Program-made: the position numbers and the translations under genes
Shown here: positions 46,020-59,500 of the stretch, in pieces
How the letters are laid out: each line of letters begins with the position of its first letter
Position numbering within the stretch: position 1 is the first letter of the stretch
The notes under the pieces: generated by a model
Databases searched by the model: none
Told to the model about the DNA's origin: nothing
What the model saw: only the letters and a program-made list of their open reading frames with translations
Source: Hemerocallis citrina
Lineage: Eukaryota > Streptophyta > Magnoliopsida > Asparagales > Asphodelaceae
Direction of reading: 5' to 3'
Assembly (NCBI GenBank): GCA_017893485.1
Contig: CM030366.1
Span: 202,115,173-202,179,172 of the forward strand
Length of the DNA: 64,000 nt

Positions 46020-46484
46020 CGACATCACGTTAAAATATACAAACATAAAGCGTGCCGTCCATCTTGCGGTAACACAAAGTGAAAACAATGTAGCATACTA
46101 GCATTAAGCATAAGCTGCATGATATTGAAGTAAAATTTTATAAAATAACCCATATGAATCCACTAAATGAAAGTCTAAAATATACAATTTTTTAGAATCT
46201 CATGAAAAGACTTGCATTCATTATATCTGCTTTTTGTGATAAAAAGACATATTGAAGGGGAAAGTTTTTTCATAAACAAAACAACAACGAACTAAGGCAG
46301 CTATCAATTATATGATATTAAGCATATCTTCATGAACATTGGGTATTTCCTTGCAAACTGTGCTCAGATTCAAAAGGGGTGCCCCGATTTTTGAATTATT
46401 CACACAGCATAAAAAAGTGACAAAAATACAAACTTCAATGTGCAGTAGCAAAAACTGAAACCAAGGAAGAAAGATGCATACTTA
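45502..46484. other. DNA downstream of the sphingolipid gene
   Basis: AT-rich. It should contain the 3' UTR of the minus-strand gene ending at 46485, but no firm polyadenylation signal can be assigned. Nothing else is recognised besides the G run. Confidence 0.5.
45981..46019. repeat. Homopolymer of 39 G
   Basis: Uninterrupted G run, about 470 bp past the stop codon of the minus-strand gene (a C run in its sense strand). Confidence 0.95.
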
Positions 46485-47484
46485 TTACTTACTGTGTTTT
46501 TTGGCATGATACTTGTCAATAATGCTGAACCAATTCCACTGGAAACAGAGGCCCATGAAGCGCATAAATCCAGCACCAAACACTTCAATGAATGCTGCAA
46601 AGCTTGACGGCTGAGGAGACAAGCCAGCAGTTGCAATAGACAGCATAGTTCCCTCAAAATTGCAAGGAACAATGAACGCCCCAGCTTTGATGCCATTTAA
46701 GGCTTTTGCAGCAACATCATCGGCTTTCATTCCAACTGAAGATCCTGCTATCAAGTTGGTGATTTCTGGTCTCATCTTGTGCTCTGTGCATCCATCATCA
46801 CAACATATTAGATTAACTAATAAACATAAGCCAATACTGAATTGAGTTATTATATACAATAAAAAATCTAACCAATAACCACACCAAGACCACAACCTCA
46901 AAGGAGCCATATTCATGTCTCTGGCTATGATCATTCAACTGGGGACGCTTTAAGAAAAGAAATAAATTGAAAACTAAAAAATGGATCTTCGTCCACGTTA
47001 GATATGTATTTAACAAACCAAATCCAGATTGGGATCATACCTGACAGAAAAAGTGTGCATCTGTGTGAAATGTCACTACTCTCATTTATATTTCATTCGC
47101 TTTTTCATTGACTTCAATTTTATATATATATAAATAGGACTCTATCTATATATGAGTCCCCTTCCGTTGTGCACTAGGCCTCCGTGTGCACTCAGCCTTC
47201 CCGCCTTCGTGTTGACGATCGCAACTGTTCACATTGATCAACACATCTAAATTAGACTAAATATATAAACTTAAATCATTTGAAATTCATTTTTCCATCC
47301 ATTATGTGACTATAAAAAACAACGATTTCCAGCCGTACAATTTTGAAACACTTCAATGGATGGGCAAACAAATTTCAAATGATTTGATTTTACATATTTA
47401 GACAAATTCATATGTGTAGATCACGTCACTACGAAGGCGGGAAGGCCGAGTGCACAGAGAGATCTAGTGCACAACGGAAGGGGA

Positions 47485-47569
<85 letters not shown>

Positions 47570-50500
47570 AAACAGCCCATTCCATCCTCCCCCTATATAT
47601 AACACACACACACAAATCTCTCCTTAGACACACCATTATTTGGATTCAATAAAATTTTCAAAAAGTCAAAATCCTAAATCAAGCTTACATTTTCTAGCAC
47701 AGATTTGAGAATTTTTGCATCCCATGAATTGAAAGCATAAACATTTTATTTATTTATTACTTTTAAATGGAACATTCAAAAACTATCATTATCGATTGTC
47801 TTTAAACTCCGGGAATATTCTCCATTAATTTCTATGATTTCCATAACAACCAAACTTCCGGTCATAGATTGAAATCTTGGTGGCCACGTATATATAAAAT
47901 ATTGGCCATCTTTTACAATGCATGGAGTATTTTTGGATAAATCGAGAAGAACATCATCAGCCTTTCTTGGGTAAAAATCAATAAATCCCCTTGACATTTT
48001 CTCGAAGATTCACACTTCCTAAGGATGAAAGATTGGCAAAAGAGAACATGAATTAGTTAATTTTGTCCGGTTAGGGCATCTGTAGTCGTTTGCTAAATAT
48101 GCATATTTTGTCAAAAATATCGCTGCAGTCGTTTGCTAAATATGCATATTTTGCATACTTTCCTACAATAGATTGCTATACATGAGAGCGGATATGAGAA
48201 TTATGCATAATTTAAAGGACGAAACTTGAAGTTGCGTCCGACGACTTTTTTATAAGAAAAACATTTAATAAATTAAAACCAAAAGGTAACTCCTTGAACG
48301 CAACATGAAGTTGCGTCCAACGGAGGGGCCCACTTTTTTGGTTTTTTTTTAAACTTAAATCATTGTTTTTAATTAATAAAAAAATCATAAAAAATCCTAA
48401 AAATTCGTCCGACGCAAAGTGAAGTTCCGTCTGAATTTTTTTAATATTAAATTGATAAAAAAATAGCAATTGACGACTGCAGCTAATTGGCCAAATGCTA
48501 TATGCATTTATGCATATATGCATTTTTTAAACAATGACAACTATGGATGCTCTTAGAATAAAGATGATTGAGATGGTTTATTGGAGGAAAAAAACATGTA
48601 GGAAGTTGAGAGAAGGAGAAATTAGCCCTAATTGGAATAGAACACAAGAGGAAGTGAAAGCAGGAGAAGATCTGAACTGAGATCTAATCCCAGTTTTCCT
48701 GAAATAGCAGATAAAAATATAATGGCAGAGTTGGAGGTAATGGAGATAGTGATTGTTTTTCTCAAGATCTAACATTAGGAAATTATTAATTTTCAAGAAA
48801 ATGTTAGGAGGGTTTATTGCTTTTTACCTTCTCCTTTCTCTTATTTAACAGGAATCTAATTATGATCATTTGCAAGGATATGTTCACACTAAAGGTTACA
48901 ATTTTGTATAGACATCTGTGCACCCACCCACACTCTTATAAGTTTTATTGCTTAGTTCTGTCAGTGTCAAGTTATGTGCCCTAATCACTATTGTCATGGT
49001 CGCATCTCCGCACAGATTATAATACATGAGAGCGAGAGGGAGAGAGAGAGAAAGTGAGAAGCCAATATAGAAGGGTTCTTTTTTTTCCTTCTTTTTGGGT
49101 ATAGCAACTGGAGAAAGGTTGATTGCTTCCTGTTAATGGTTATGCTTTGAAATTGACTACTGGATATAATTTGAACAAGCAATAGGACACAAACTATCTA
49201 TGCTATGTAGCTTAAACATTAATAATCTTGTCTAATGGTACAAATTTAGGATACTCCCAAAATTAGCATTGCCCCACAATGTACATCTAGCAAAATTCTT
49301 CTCAAGTATAATGTCTGGCAGAATAGATCTCATCAATTGAGAGTCTTTAATGGTACTCTAGCTGGTTTCCATTTACTATCTATTAATGCACCAAATATTT
49401 CATGAGAATACTATTAAGTGGAGACCAGGAAAGCAAGATCTTAAGATACCCACACGAGTATAGGGAGAGATTTACTTGTTTAAGAGAAGATTGGGTAAAC
49501 ATGTTTGCTTTGGTAGGGGTGACTTCCTTCCTACCAGGTAGGAGTGGCAGACAGGCCGGGCCAACCAGCAGCCCGACATCCGACCCGAACCGCCAAGACC
49601 CGGTCTAGCCCAAGTCTAACCTGCCAATAGATGCGGGTCGGACCAAGTCAAAATAAGTGGGTTTTCAACCCGTTCGACCCAGACCACTAAACCTGCAACA
49701 CAATAAACCAGACCCGGACCGGTGCGGTCCGGGTCCGAGGCAACCTGCCTTTTTCGAACGGTTGGCCAATTGTTGGATTTTTTATGTTTTTTTTTTGTGG
49801 GATTTTTCTCTATAAATACCTACTTACTCCTTTCATTCTTCATCACTAATTCACAATTCTCTATCTCTCTCTCTCTACTACTACTATCAAGTATCAACCC
49901 ACTCTAGTCTCTACTACTACTACTACTACTACTCTCAATCTAGTGAAGGAAGAAACAAAGAAGAAGTGGAGAAGAGCTCAACATCTACTAAACTCTCCCT
50001 ACTACTATCAACTCTCTGAAATTTGTCGAAATTGTAAAAACTTTTTTGATTCCTTGAGTCAAGCGTGAGCGAGAAAGAGAAAGAAATCCCAACACCGTTA
50101 TACCCCACTTCCCTTCTCATTGGCCGAGCCCAATCCCTCATTTCTCTCAATCTAGTGAAGAAATAACAAAGTTAATCAAGTGAAGAAGCACAATCTCAAA
50201 TTCTCAAGTCTACTCAACTCTCTCAACTGTTGATTCGTGAGGTACGGTATCAAATTTTGTTATTTGTTATTTGTTAATTTGTAGATTGTTATTTTTTTTT
50301 CTATTAGTTCACTTGTTTTCAGTTTTTTCACATCCACTGCTACTCTCTAAACTCTTCATTCTTTTTATAGTTTTTTCACTTACACTACTACACTACTTGC
50401 ATAATGTCACGATCATGTGGTAGCGACCGTATCCAAAGTGGACAAAAATACACTAGTTTATCTCGTCGCACTCATTTTATTCCACAATTAGAGACCAATT

Positions 50501-53500
50501 ATAATCATAATCTTAATATAGATTATGAAAGTGTTCCTCCTCACGATTTCCCACACTCCTACACTAGTTGGGAATATAATCGTCAGGAGAAACACTTTCA
50601 ACATGATGAAATCCTAGCCGAAGACAAACACAAGACACCAATGCTACACAACCTACATCTTCCAAAACATAAAGAGGCCAAACTTCTAAAATCCAAACTT
50701 CTAAAATCCACAAATTTTATGACTGTCCCAAACATGGACATTCCGAAAGAGGGACATAAGGTATGTAAAACTTGTCAAAAACGTTACAAATAGAAGAAGG
50801 GTAAAGGGACGGGTACAATTAGTTGAAACAAACTAATGTACACCCCGAACTAGTAGAAGATCAACTCTCCTAACAAAGGATCAACCCTATGACCAGGCAT
50901 GTACATAGCCATAGCTATGATCCTGAAACCGTTCGTCGAAAAATGGCTAGAGATGAGTTACCATTTTCCTATTCCGAGAGAAAGAACATAGAGGCATTTA
51001 ACAAAAATGTCATAATTCCCCATTTCAAATGAATTCCTAGAAACACCATTAAGGCCAATCGTTTCAAACTCTATTCCGAAATGAGAGATGCTTTAATTGC
51101 TCTTTTGTATTGTTTCACTTGTAGAGTGTCGTTAACAGCCGATGGTTGAAAAGATTGTAACGATATTCCGATGATGGGCATAACTTGTCATTGCATCGAT
51201 AGTGAATAGCTCATTCAAAAGAGGATCATATCACTTGCTCCTTTAGCATACCCCCACAGTGGTAAGGTTATCGTGACACGTATTTTAGAAATATTTGATT
51301 TATTCCAAATTCGAAATAAATTTTTTCTATTAGTGTTGGTAATGTCTCCAACAACACTAGTGCAATTACCATATTAGTTCAAAATTTAGCTCCTCTATAT
51401 CTTAAAAATTTTCATGTTAAATGTGCATGTCATATTCTTAACTTATGTGTACAAAATGCATTGAAAGTAGTCAATCCATTTGTGAATGCAATAAAAATTT
51501 GTGCATTTCATCGCATTGAGTGGTACCATACTTCAACAATTCAAAGAATGGTAAAATCTTAAGGGAGTGTGTTTTAGGAAATTTCCTAGAAATGTTAAAC
51601 ACCGATGAAATTCCACTTTCGACCTACTGAATGTTGTCACTCAATACAAAGTTGTTATAAATAATTTTTGTATTGCAAAAAATATGAAAAACTTTCAAAT
51701 GACTCATGAATCTTGCTATTATGCCAAAAGTTCGTTAAAATTGTTGGAACCTTTTTAAGACAGAAACTGTGAAATTTTCAAAATCTTATGATTGCACTTC
51801 TAATAGTATTTTTATTTCAAAAATTAGTATAATGCAAACTTTTGAAGAAATTCTTTCAGATCCTTACATTGGCCATATTGTTACTCCCTTTTATGATAAA
51901 CTTTTGAAATATTTTAATCCTCCTCCTATGTTGTATTGTATTGCTACCGTAATGGATCTGCATATCAAGTTACCAGGTACGAAGAGTTGATTAAAATATA
52001 TTTTGCTTTGCTTGGAGAAGAATCTCAGTCTGAATGTAATGATTATTTAGCTAGATTTGAGTTGACATTGAATAATTTGTAAGATTTTTATGATAGAACT
52101 TATGCATCTATACCACACGACTAACTAGTGTATCAACTTCTTCTTCTTCCAGAGATAAGGGTTACAGCACATTAGAAGATGCAACTTTTAATTTGCTCAC
52201 TCATATTCAATCAAAAAAACATAGGACTATGCACCTAAAGAATTAAACTATTATAATTCACAAAATAGTGAGGGTTCTACATCATGATTGTGGTGTTACA
52301 ATGGTGGAAAGAGCACGAAACTCTGCTTATAATTCTTTCACACATGCTTAGAGATCTACTAACCCCTCCTGTGTCTACAGTTGCATCAAGAAAGTGCTTT
52401 TCTTTGTGTAGCGGGGTATTGACCGATTACGAAAATCGCTTGAAGCCGGAATCATTGGAGATGCTCTTGTGCACTGAAGATTGGATGAAAGCAGAGGACT
52501 AGACTCAAGAAAACACGGTGAACACCTCAACAAGTGGAAGCAACTCTCCTAAAGATCACATTGAAGCTAAGTAAGAAATTTAAGGCGATGAGATCCTAGA
52601 TTTAGATAAGCCAAGGTGCACGACAGTAGTCCAATGCCCTCTTCAATCTAACTTTAGACCTAAATTATCCCCTTACGTAACCATGTAATTCTATAACTTT
52701 GTATATTTTTTTAGTTTTTGTTACATGTTTTTGTTCTGTAATTTTGATTGTTGTAAAAACTAAAGTCGAAATGAATAATATATATAGTTTTTTTCACTAT
52801 CATACTTGTACATTTATTCTCATTTTTTTAGTAATATAAATTTTTAAAAATGGAAATTTGCAGGCCAACCCGGCTCGGGTCGGGTTAGACCCGAATGGGT
52901 TCGCGGGTCGGTTTGGGCTGAGTTCTTGAAATCTCAACTTGGCCCGGGACCGCACCCACCGTGGCCAAACCCGCCGAGTTTGGGCCTGGAACGGCCCGCC
53001 TGGCCCGCCAACCATGCCTACTACCAGGAAAATATCTCATCAACTATATAGTTTTTTGGAGCTCAAATTGCCCAAAAAATTTTAAGCATAATACATAAGT
53101 TCTACATGATAAGATTATGAATACAGACCTCTACAAGTCCATGTACTCTAAAAATTCTCAAAAACAAAAAAAACAAAAACTACCTCAGTAATATATGAGT
53201 GATAAAAGACTCAAATTAATTATTTACTTTATTTTCTGTACATATTTCCTAAATTACCAGTATACAGTAAAACCTGGATAAATGAATGTTCGATAAAGTA
53301 ATAACCTCGCTTAGAAAATAATTTCTTCCGGTCCCGACTTGGGCATGTGTACTAAAGTAATAACCTCGCTAAATGCAATAAAAATTCCATCACTACATCA
53401 TTCTCGCTAGGATAGTTCAAAAGATGTTCGACATCCATCACATTTCTATAGCGTAAACTCGAAATGACTTCACTTAATCCTTAGATCTCTTCATCTTGAC

Positions 53501-56500
53501 CAACTTCTGGTTCAGGAACATTATCTTCCTCTGACTGAATCTTGCAATGCCGAAAACATTTAGTTGTCTTCACATCAAATTTCCAAGCCACATTAGCAAA
53601 ATGTTGATTTCTTTACTCCTTTCAAATGATGAAAACCCATGGGAGAGAAAAAAAAAATTGTAACTTGTTGGAATATACAGTATCTTCTACACAACTACCT
53701 TATATTGCTAAAGACTTGAATCTTTTCATTTGCTATGTACATTAACTTAAAACCTTTTGTTTTTCAAGACATTATAAGTTTCACCAATTCTTTTTAACTT
53801 CTCTAGACTCAAATTAATACATTATTTGTTGTCACTTGAATTTTCTGCCACATACATAAATTGAAAAACTCCCTCTAAAATAATAAATATTCATTTATCG
53901 ATAAATGAATAAACTATTCATTTATCGATAAATAAATAATCTCGCTAATATTTTTTTTCGGTCCCAAGGGTATGCATTTATCAAGGTTATACTGTATCTT
54001 TATTATATTAGTCTTGACTCTGACTGAACATTTCAAATTCATATGGCATGGTGTTTGCACACAAGTAATAATCAGAGGATCTGGTAGTTGTTGGAAAAGA
54101 TACTTGTGAGAAAAAATCCAACAGCAATTCATAGGATGGTTACGAAGTACAACAGGATATACTTATAGTCATACTGAACAAATTTCAAGCAATGAGCAGT
54201 TGAAAATGAGCAGTTGAAAATTACAATTTTGCAATAGCAGCTTTAAAAAATTAATGCATACTAATTTACAACTATTTGTCAAATAATTGGAGATGGTGTT
54301 TGTGTTACTGTTGGGAGTGGGCGACGGCAGTTGTGGTTGTGAGCGGCGACGATGGGCGGTGTACATGTGAAGGGATGAGAGAACGGGCTCAATTTTGACC
54401 TATTCAGATAGATTGGGTTAGCGCGTGGGACTTGCTTTGACGGGGTCGGTAGACAAGTAGGATTAGGTTTTGTTGTATAATTTGATTGTTGGTTGTTATT
54501 ATTTTTGGCAAAGAACTTCCATGTTCGGGGTGAGTTCTATTTTTTGCGGAATATGAGTTTTATGACCTAGCATGCTGGGTTTCATAAACTACATAATACA
54601 TCTTTTGGTTATATGTTAAGTTAAACCCGTTTTAATGGAACGCCCGGGGGGGGGGAGATTTCCCTGCTACTTAGTTGGCTCTAAGAAGAGTAATCAGATA
54701 AATTCCCAAGAAAGGATGGATATAGCGAATTAGAAAGAGAATGACTTGACATTAAAAAATATTTAAAAAAGAAATAACTTTTATTGCCCCACGAGTTCCC
54801 TGTTAGTAATGAAAACAGTCGTTCATTAAAAAAGGTTGCAGAGGATGCTCTAACGAGACATTAATGTGTAACTGCATTACACCTAATAAGTTTCTAATAC
54901 AAGTTTCGGTCTTCTACAATTGACAGATTCATATGGTGCTTACACTTGTCCCTGACAAATCTATATAACAATACACACTTCTGGGCAGCGATATAGACTT
55001 AGAAAGAGCAAAACTTTTGCCTCCGAATGATCTCTAGGTATACTTTATAATCCAGGGTTTTTAAGTGTTCTCTCTAGTTTGAGCCACAATATCGCTTTGC
55101 TATTTATGGTACATAATTATGTCGATGTGCTTAGTTATACTCGAACTTTATATAAACATAATTTTAAACATTAAATGCATTTCAGTAAATAATGACATTT
55201 ACCACTTTCCCCTTCTAGACTATGTCAAAACGGGAGAAATTTAGTGGGTTATAAACCTTAGATGTTCACTGACTATTACGATTGTCATAGTTAGCACTGG
55301 TAAGAAAATCCGAAACCCGGACCCGGCATTGAACCGGAACCGACCCGGCCAAATGCGGGTCGAGTCCAGGTCCTAAAATTAAACTCATTGCTAGTTCGGG
55401 TCCGATCCGGGTCCTCTCTAAACAAGTAGTAGTATACCCAACACGATCTGACCCCGGACCCGGTAGTATTTTTTAATAAAAATTAAATAAAAAAGATATA
55501 TAGGAATTTCCTATTCCTATTTCCCATTCCCCTTCTTATTTCCTATCCCCCCCCCCCCAAAAATCTAGGGTTAGCTTCCGGCGCCGCTGTCCTCCGTTCT
55601 TCTCTTTCGTTGTTGCTTCTGAATTTCCACCGCACTCAGCCTCTCAATCCACGGTCCTGACTCCAACCTCTCTAGTCTCTCCGTCGACCCCTCTCCAAAC
55701 CCCTCTTCAGAAGCCAAAAACCCTAGAATCGAAGACTCACCCAGTCCATCGTCAAGTCACCTTCTAGAAAGGTCTGGCAGGAGCTGTCAGTGTTGTGTAA
55801 TGTCGACATCGGCATCGGCATATTCTCCTCACATGGAAAGCTTTATGAACTTTACCACAAAGGGGTATGTGTGTGAGCATGTAGTGCACCCTCTGTTAAC
55901 AGTCCATGTGGAAAGCATGGAACATATTTTCCACAACTGAAAATTTTATGAAAGTTAATCAAGATATTTTTATGGTTTTATTTCTCAGGCTAATTCTTCA
56001 CTCTTAAATTTTCATTAATCAATTCATTCATAGTTTGCTTAAACACTTAATCTGTGAATACTTATAACATAAGGATTGTTTACATCGCATGAAGTATTGA
56101 CAGGCACAATTGTTCCTCACTTCTGAAGTTTGCTTACCTTAGTTGCATGACTTAGTTTGAAATGAATAAATAACTAATGAGGTTTGGGTTTTATTTGTTG
56201 AAGGAATATGCAAGATTTGATTGAGAGGTACACAAGGGCATTGGATAAAGATAAAACTGAAGGGAGTAATGAGAATACAACTCAACAACGGTCTTTTATG
56301 GTTGTTGATTTCTCTTGTTGGTTGCTATGAATGTTGGAGTGTTGGCTGCGGTTACGAATGCTGTCGTCTCTTGTTGGTTGCTGAATACTCTTGTTGTTGT
56401 TGTTGCTGTTGTTTCTTGTTCTTTTCCATCAAAATGAACTTCAACACAAGTCATTCCTTCAAATGCTCGACAGTCTTCCAAAAAAAATATGAGATTAATG

Positions 56501-59500
56501 TAATCTCAAGGTGTGCATCTTTTCAAAAGTATATCGCTAATCTCAATGCACATTCTCTCTTCTCTGTCAGAATAGATGGAATAGAGCATTTGTCGCAGGG
56601 TAAGATAAGCTATCAGTATATTGTGCATCAAATGAAACAACATGAGATTGTTGTAAGATAACTGAATGACTTGAAAGAACTATGTTGGTTGTTGTGAAGT
56701 TTTGTTCATAATATAGTTAAGGTGCATGAATATACTTGTATGTTTCATCAATTCTTAACGCGTACATGATGGTTTGACTTAGTTAACTGATATATCTGTA
56801 GTTTCAAACTTTGCTTGGGTTGTTTGCATCATTGGTAATGGTGGCTAGTTTCAAACTTTGCTTGGGTTGTCATGATTTTACATAAAAGTTCAACGGGGTT
56901 TAATGAAATTTCTCCAAATGCACTTAGATTTTTAGTCCCACATCGGTGGAGAGCGAAGATTATCATGCTTTCCGGCTTATAAATTGATGTGTTATGCTTG
57001 TAAGACCCGGATCTGATCCAGACCCGAGAGAAAAAATGGGACACGGACCATACCCAAATAGGAATGGGTAGCTAATTTTTGTAAGGACCCGGACTTGGAC
57101 TTGGTTCTCATGGGTCCGGGTCCGGGTCCGGGTGGTGAAGGACCCGACCCGATAGGACCTGATACCAGTGCTAGTCATGGTCAAGAAGCATGGACATGAA
57201 CACGCCATACGACACACTAACATGAAACTTTTTTTAAATACAACTAAATAGCTCGTGTCAATTTGGAAGTTTAATAAATTAGAAGGCCAACACACACGAC
57301 TACAAAAAAGAAGTTTATAAAATTGGAAGGCTAACACACATGACTACAAAATAGAAGTTTAAATGCTTCCTTGGTCAAATTGGAAGCAATCTTATATGTC
57401 ACATTGAAATGTGAGTGAAAACAAAATATTTTTTGATTTTACTAAAACAGATTTTGTTAATTTTGATAATATGTATGGGTGGAAATGGTTGGTGGAATCA
57501 ACTGAAAACAAAATATGCCCAATTTGGCACACATCCAGCCAGTTGTTCCAGTTTTCAATTTGCGTAGTCTAATTTACATAGAAATCCTTAAAGACACTAT
57601 TCCTACATTAAGTGAAACAATTCATCTTATTCTTATCCTTCTCCGCTATCTTCTCCTATAGTCTGCAACTCTGCATCTTCGTTTTCAAGAAAAAAAATTC
57701 AAGATTTAAGAAGCCAATGACAAAACAGAAAAAAGTTTGAATATCAAGTTTCTGACACTAAGAGATGAATCCCTACAATAAGGAGGCATATTTTAGGGAT
57801 TAGAAGGAATCAATTGGCGTGGTGTAAGGGTTTGCCTTAAAAGACTCAGATTTGCTTCCTTGTCCAACGTACCAGTCCAATTAGTAAATAAATAAATACC
57901 TTTTGATCATCTGGATTTGATTAAAGGCCTAGTGAAGTCAACTCCATACGTCACCTAGATATGGGCTAGTTTACATTAATGAATGAAAAACTTAAGTAAC
58001 TATAACCAGAAAGAAAATTATTGCTGGGGCTACAAAATCAACAATCAGAAACTCTCAATTCTATCTTCCCATGACCCTGAACTCCAACCATGCTTTGCAA
58101 ATACACAATTAAAGAAAATGGTTAACTAAAAAAAGCATTTAGTTGTTCAATAAACCTACTCTGATTGAAAGCCTTACTATAACTCAACACAATCACTTCA
58201 ATTATAAAAGAAAATCTCATTAAATTTCATACCTTCCACAAACCCGGGGGTTTCAGTATCTGGAGGGAAAATCAGGGTAATATGAATATTATCCCCAATC
58301 ACCTCATGCTGTAAAGCCTCCGCCAATCCACGCAGCGCAAACTTGCTTGCAGAGTACGCTGTGTATCCATACACACCCACCTACCAAAAATACCCAAGAA
58401 CTAAATCATAAACACATCACCGCTAAGGATAATTTATCAGAAAACAAACACATGTTTACTACTTTTTATTTTAAACTGCCCTTATCTATATTTCGTCAAC
58501 TGCAATTACCCTAAAGTTTTCTAAGATAAAAATCTAAGCCCATGCTTGCATACAGATTAACATGCGTAAGCAGATGTTTGTGGAAGTTACTTCTATACAT
58601 ATAGTTATCTAAACGTTGATCTCTTTGGATCATATATTATGGTCATGTTTGGATACAGAGGTTAATGAAGGTCAATGGACATATATACCTACAGTTATCT
58701 AAACTTTTATCCGTTTGAATTCATAACCAAAGGTTACATTACCTCGATTTTCTTACCTCCAAGTTAAGATAACGGTAGGTATTTCAACTCATTTTTAAAC
58801 CAAACATTGTGGTCCTTGTATGCAACCTATGTAGTTTGCATTCCTATACACTTAAAATTTAAGTGCCCACAAACATGGCCTAATAGATAGAAAAGTGAGG
58901 GTAAATTAGCTTTTTGCATCCTCTCTTACATTTATCTAGTTCTAACCTAGTTGCAGATTACAATATTTCACATCGAAAAAATCATAAACATCAAAACAAG
59001 ATCCATCCGTACCTGCCCAGCTTGAGAAGACATGATCGCGATCGACCCAGCCACCCCACTCTCCCTCACCCTCCTCTTCATCCCCGGCAACGCCGCCTTA
59101 ATCAAATTAAACGTCCCCATAACATTCACATCCATCATAAACTTCACCTCCTCAATATCCTGCAATTCCAGCTCCTGCGGCGTAAACACCCCCTGATTAC
59201 AAATCAACACATCAATCGGTCCCGCCTCCTCGACCGCGCGCGCCACCGCCTCCGCATCGCGAACGTCAGCGCTGAAAACCCTGGCGTCGACGCCGGTGGC
59301 GAGGCGGATGGACTCTCGGGCGGAGTCGAGCTTGGAGCGGGAGCGAGCGAGGAGGGAGAGGGCGGCGCCCTGGGAGGCGGCCAGGCGGGCGAGGGAGAGG
59401 CCGATGCCGGAGGAACCACCGGTGATGAAGACGTGGCGGGACTTGAGGGGGATGCGGGCAGGGCGGGGTCGGGCGAGGAAGGAGAGGGCGAGGAGGACGG

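Larger units (their letters stand above)
55292..57173. mobile_element. hAT-like element carrying a captured MADS-box fragment
   Basis: Perfect 11-bp inverted ends TAGCACTGGTA / TACCAGTGCTA. The 8-bp flanks are GTCATAGT (55284-55291) and GTCATGGT (57174-57181), differing by one transition. GGACCCGG-type subterminal repeats lie at both ends. Instead of a transposase it contains a stretch with a MADS-box gene fragment (55738-56291) and other gene-like DNA up to about 56660. Confidence 0.85.
46784..58232 (-). other. Giant intron 2 of TSC10 (11.4 kb)
   Basis: Donor GTGGAAG|GTATG at 58232, acceptor GCACAG|AGCAC at 46784. The split codon joins to GAG. More than half is transposon: MITEs at 47154 and 48074, hAT 49539-53020, pogo-like 53265-53994, hAT-like 55292-57173. 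The stretches 46820-47150, 47570-48070, 48560-49530, 53029-53262, 53997-55283 and 57182-58232 show nothing recognisable. Confidence 0.85.

Noticed and set aside
56221..56661. 146-codon Cys-rich frame
   Set aside because: The Cys run comes from TTG repeats, and the start overlaps the captured MADS second exon in another frame.
56935..57060. A functional snRNA gene after the USE/TATA pair
   Set aside because: No U-snRNA sequence follows; the DNA runs straight into the hAT-like element's subterminal repeats.
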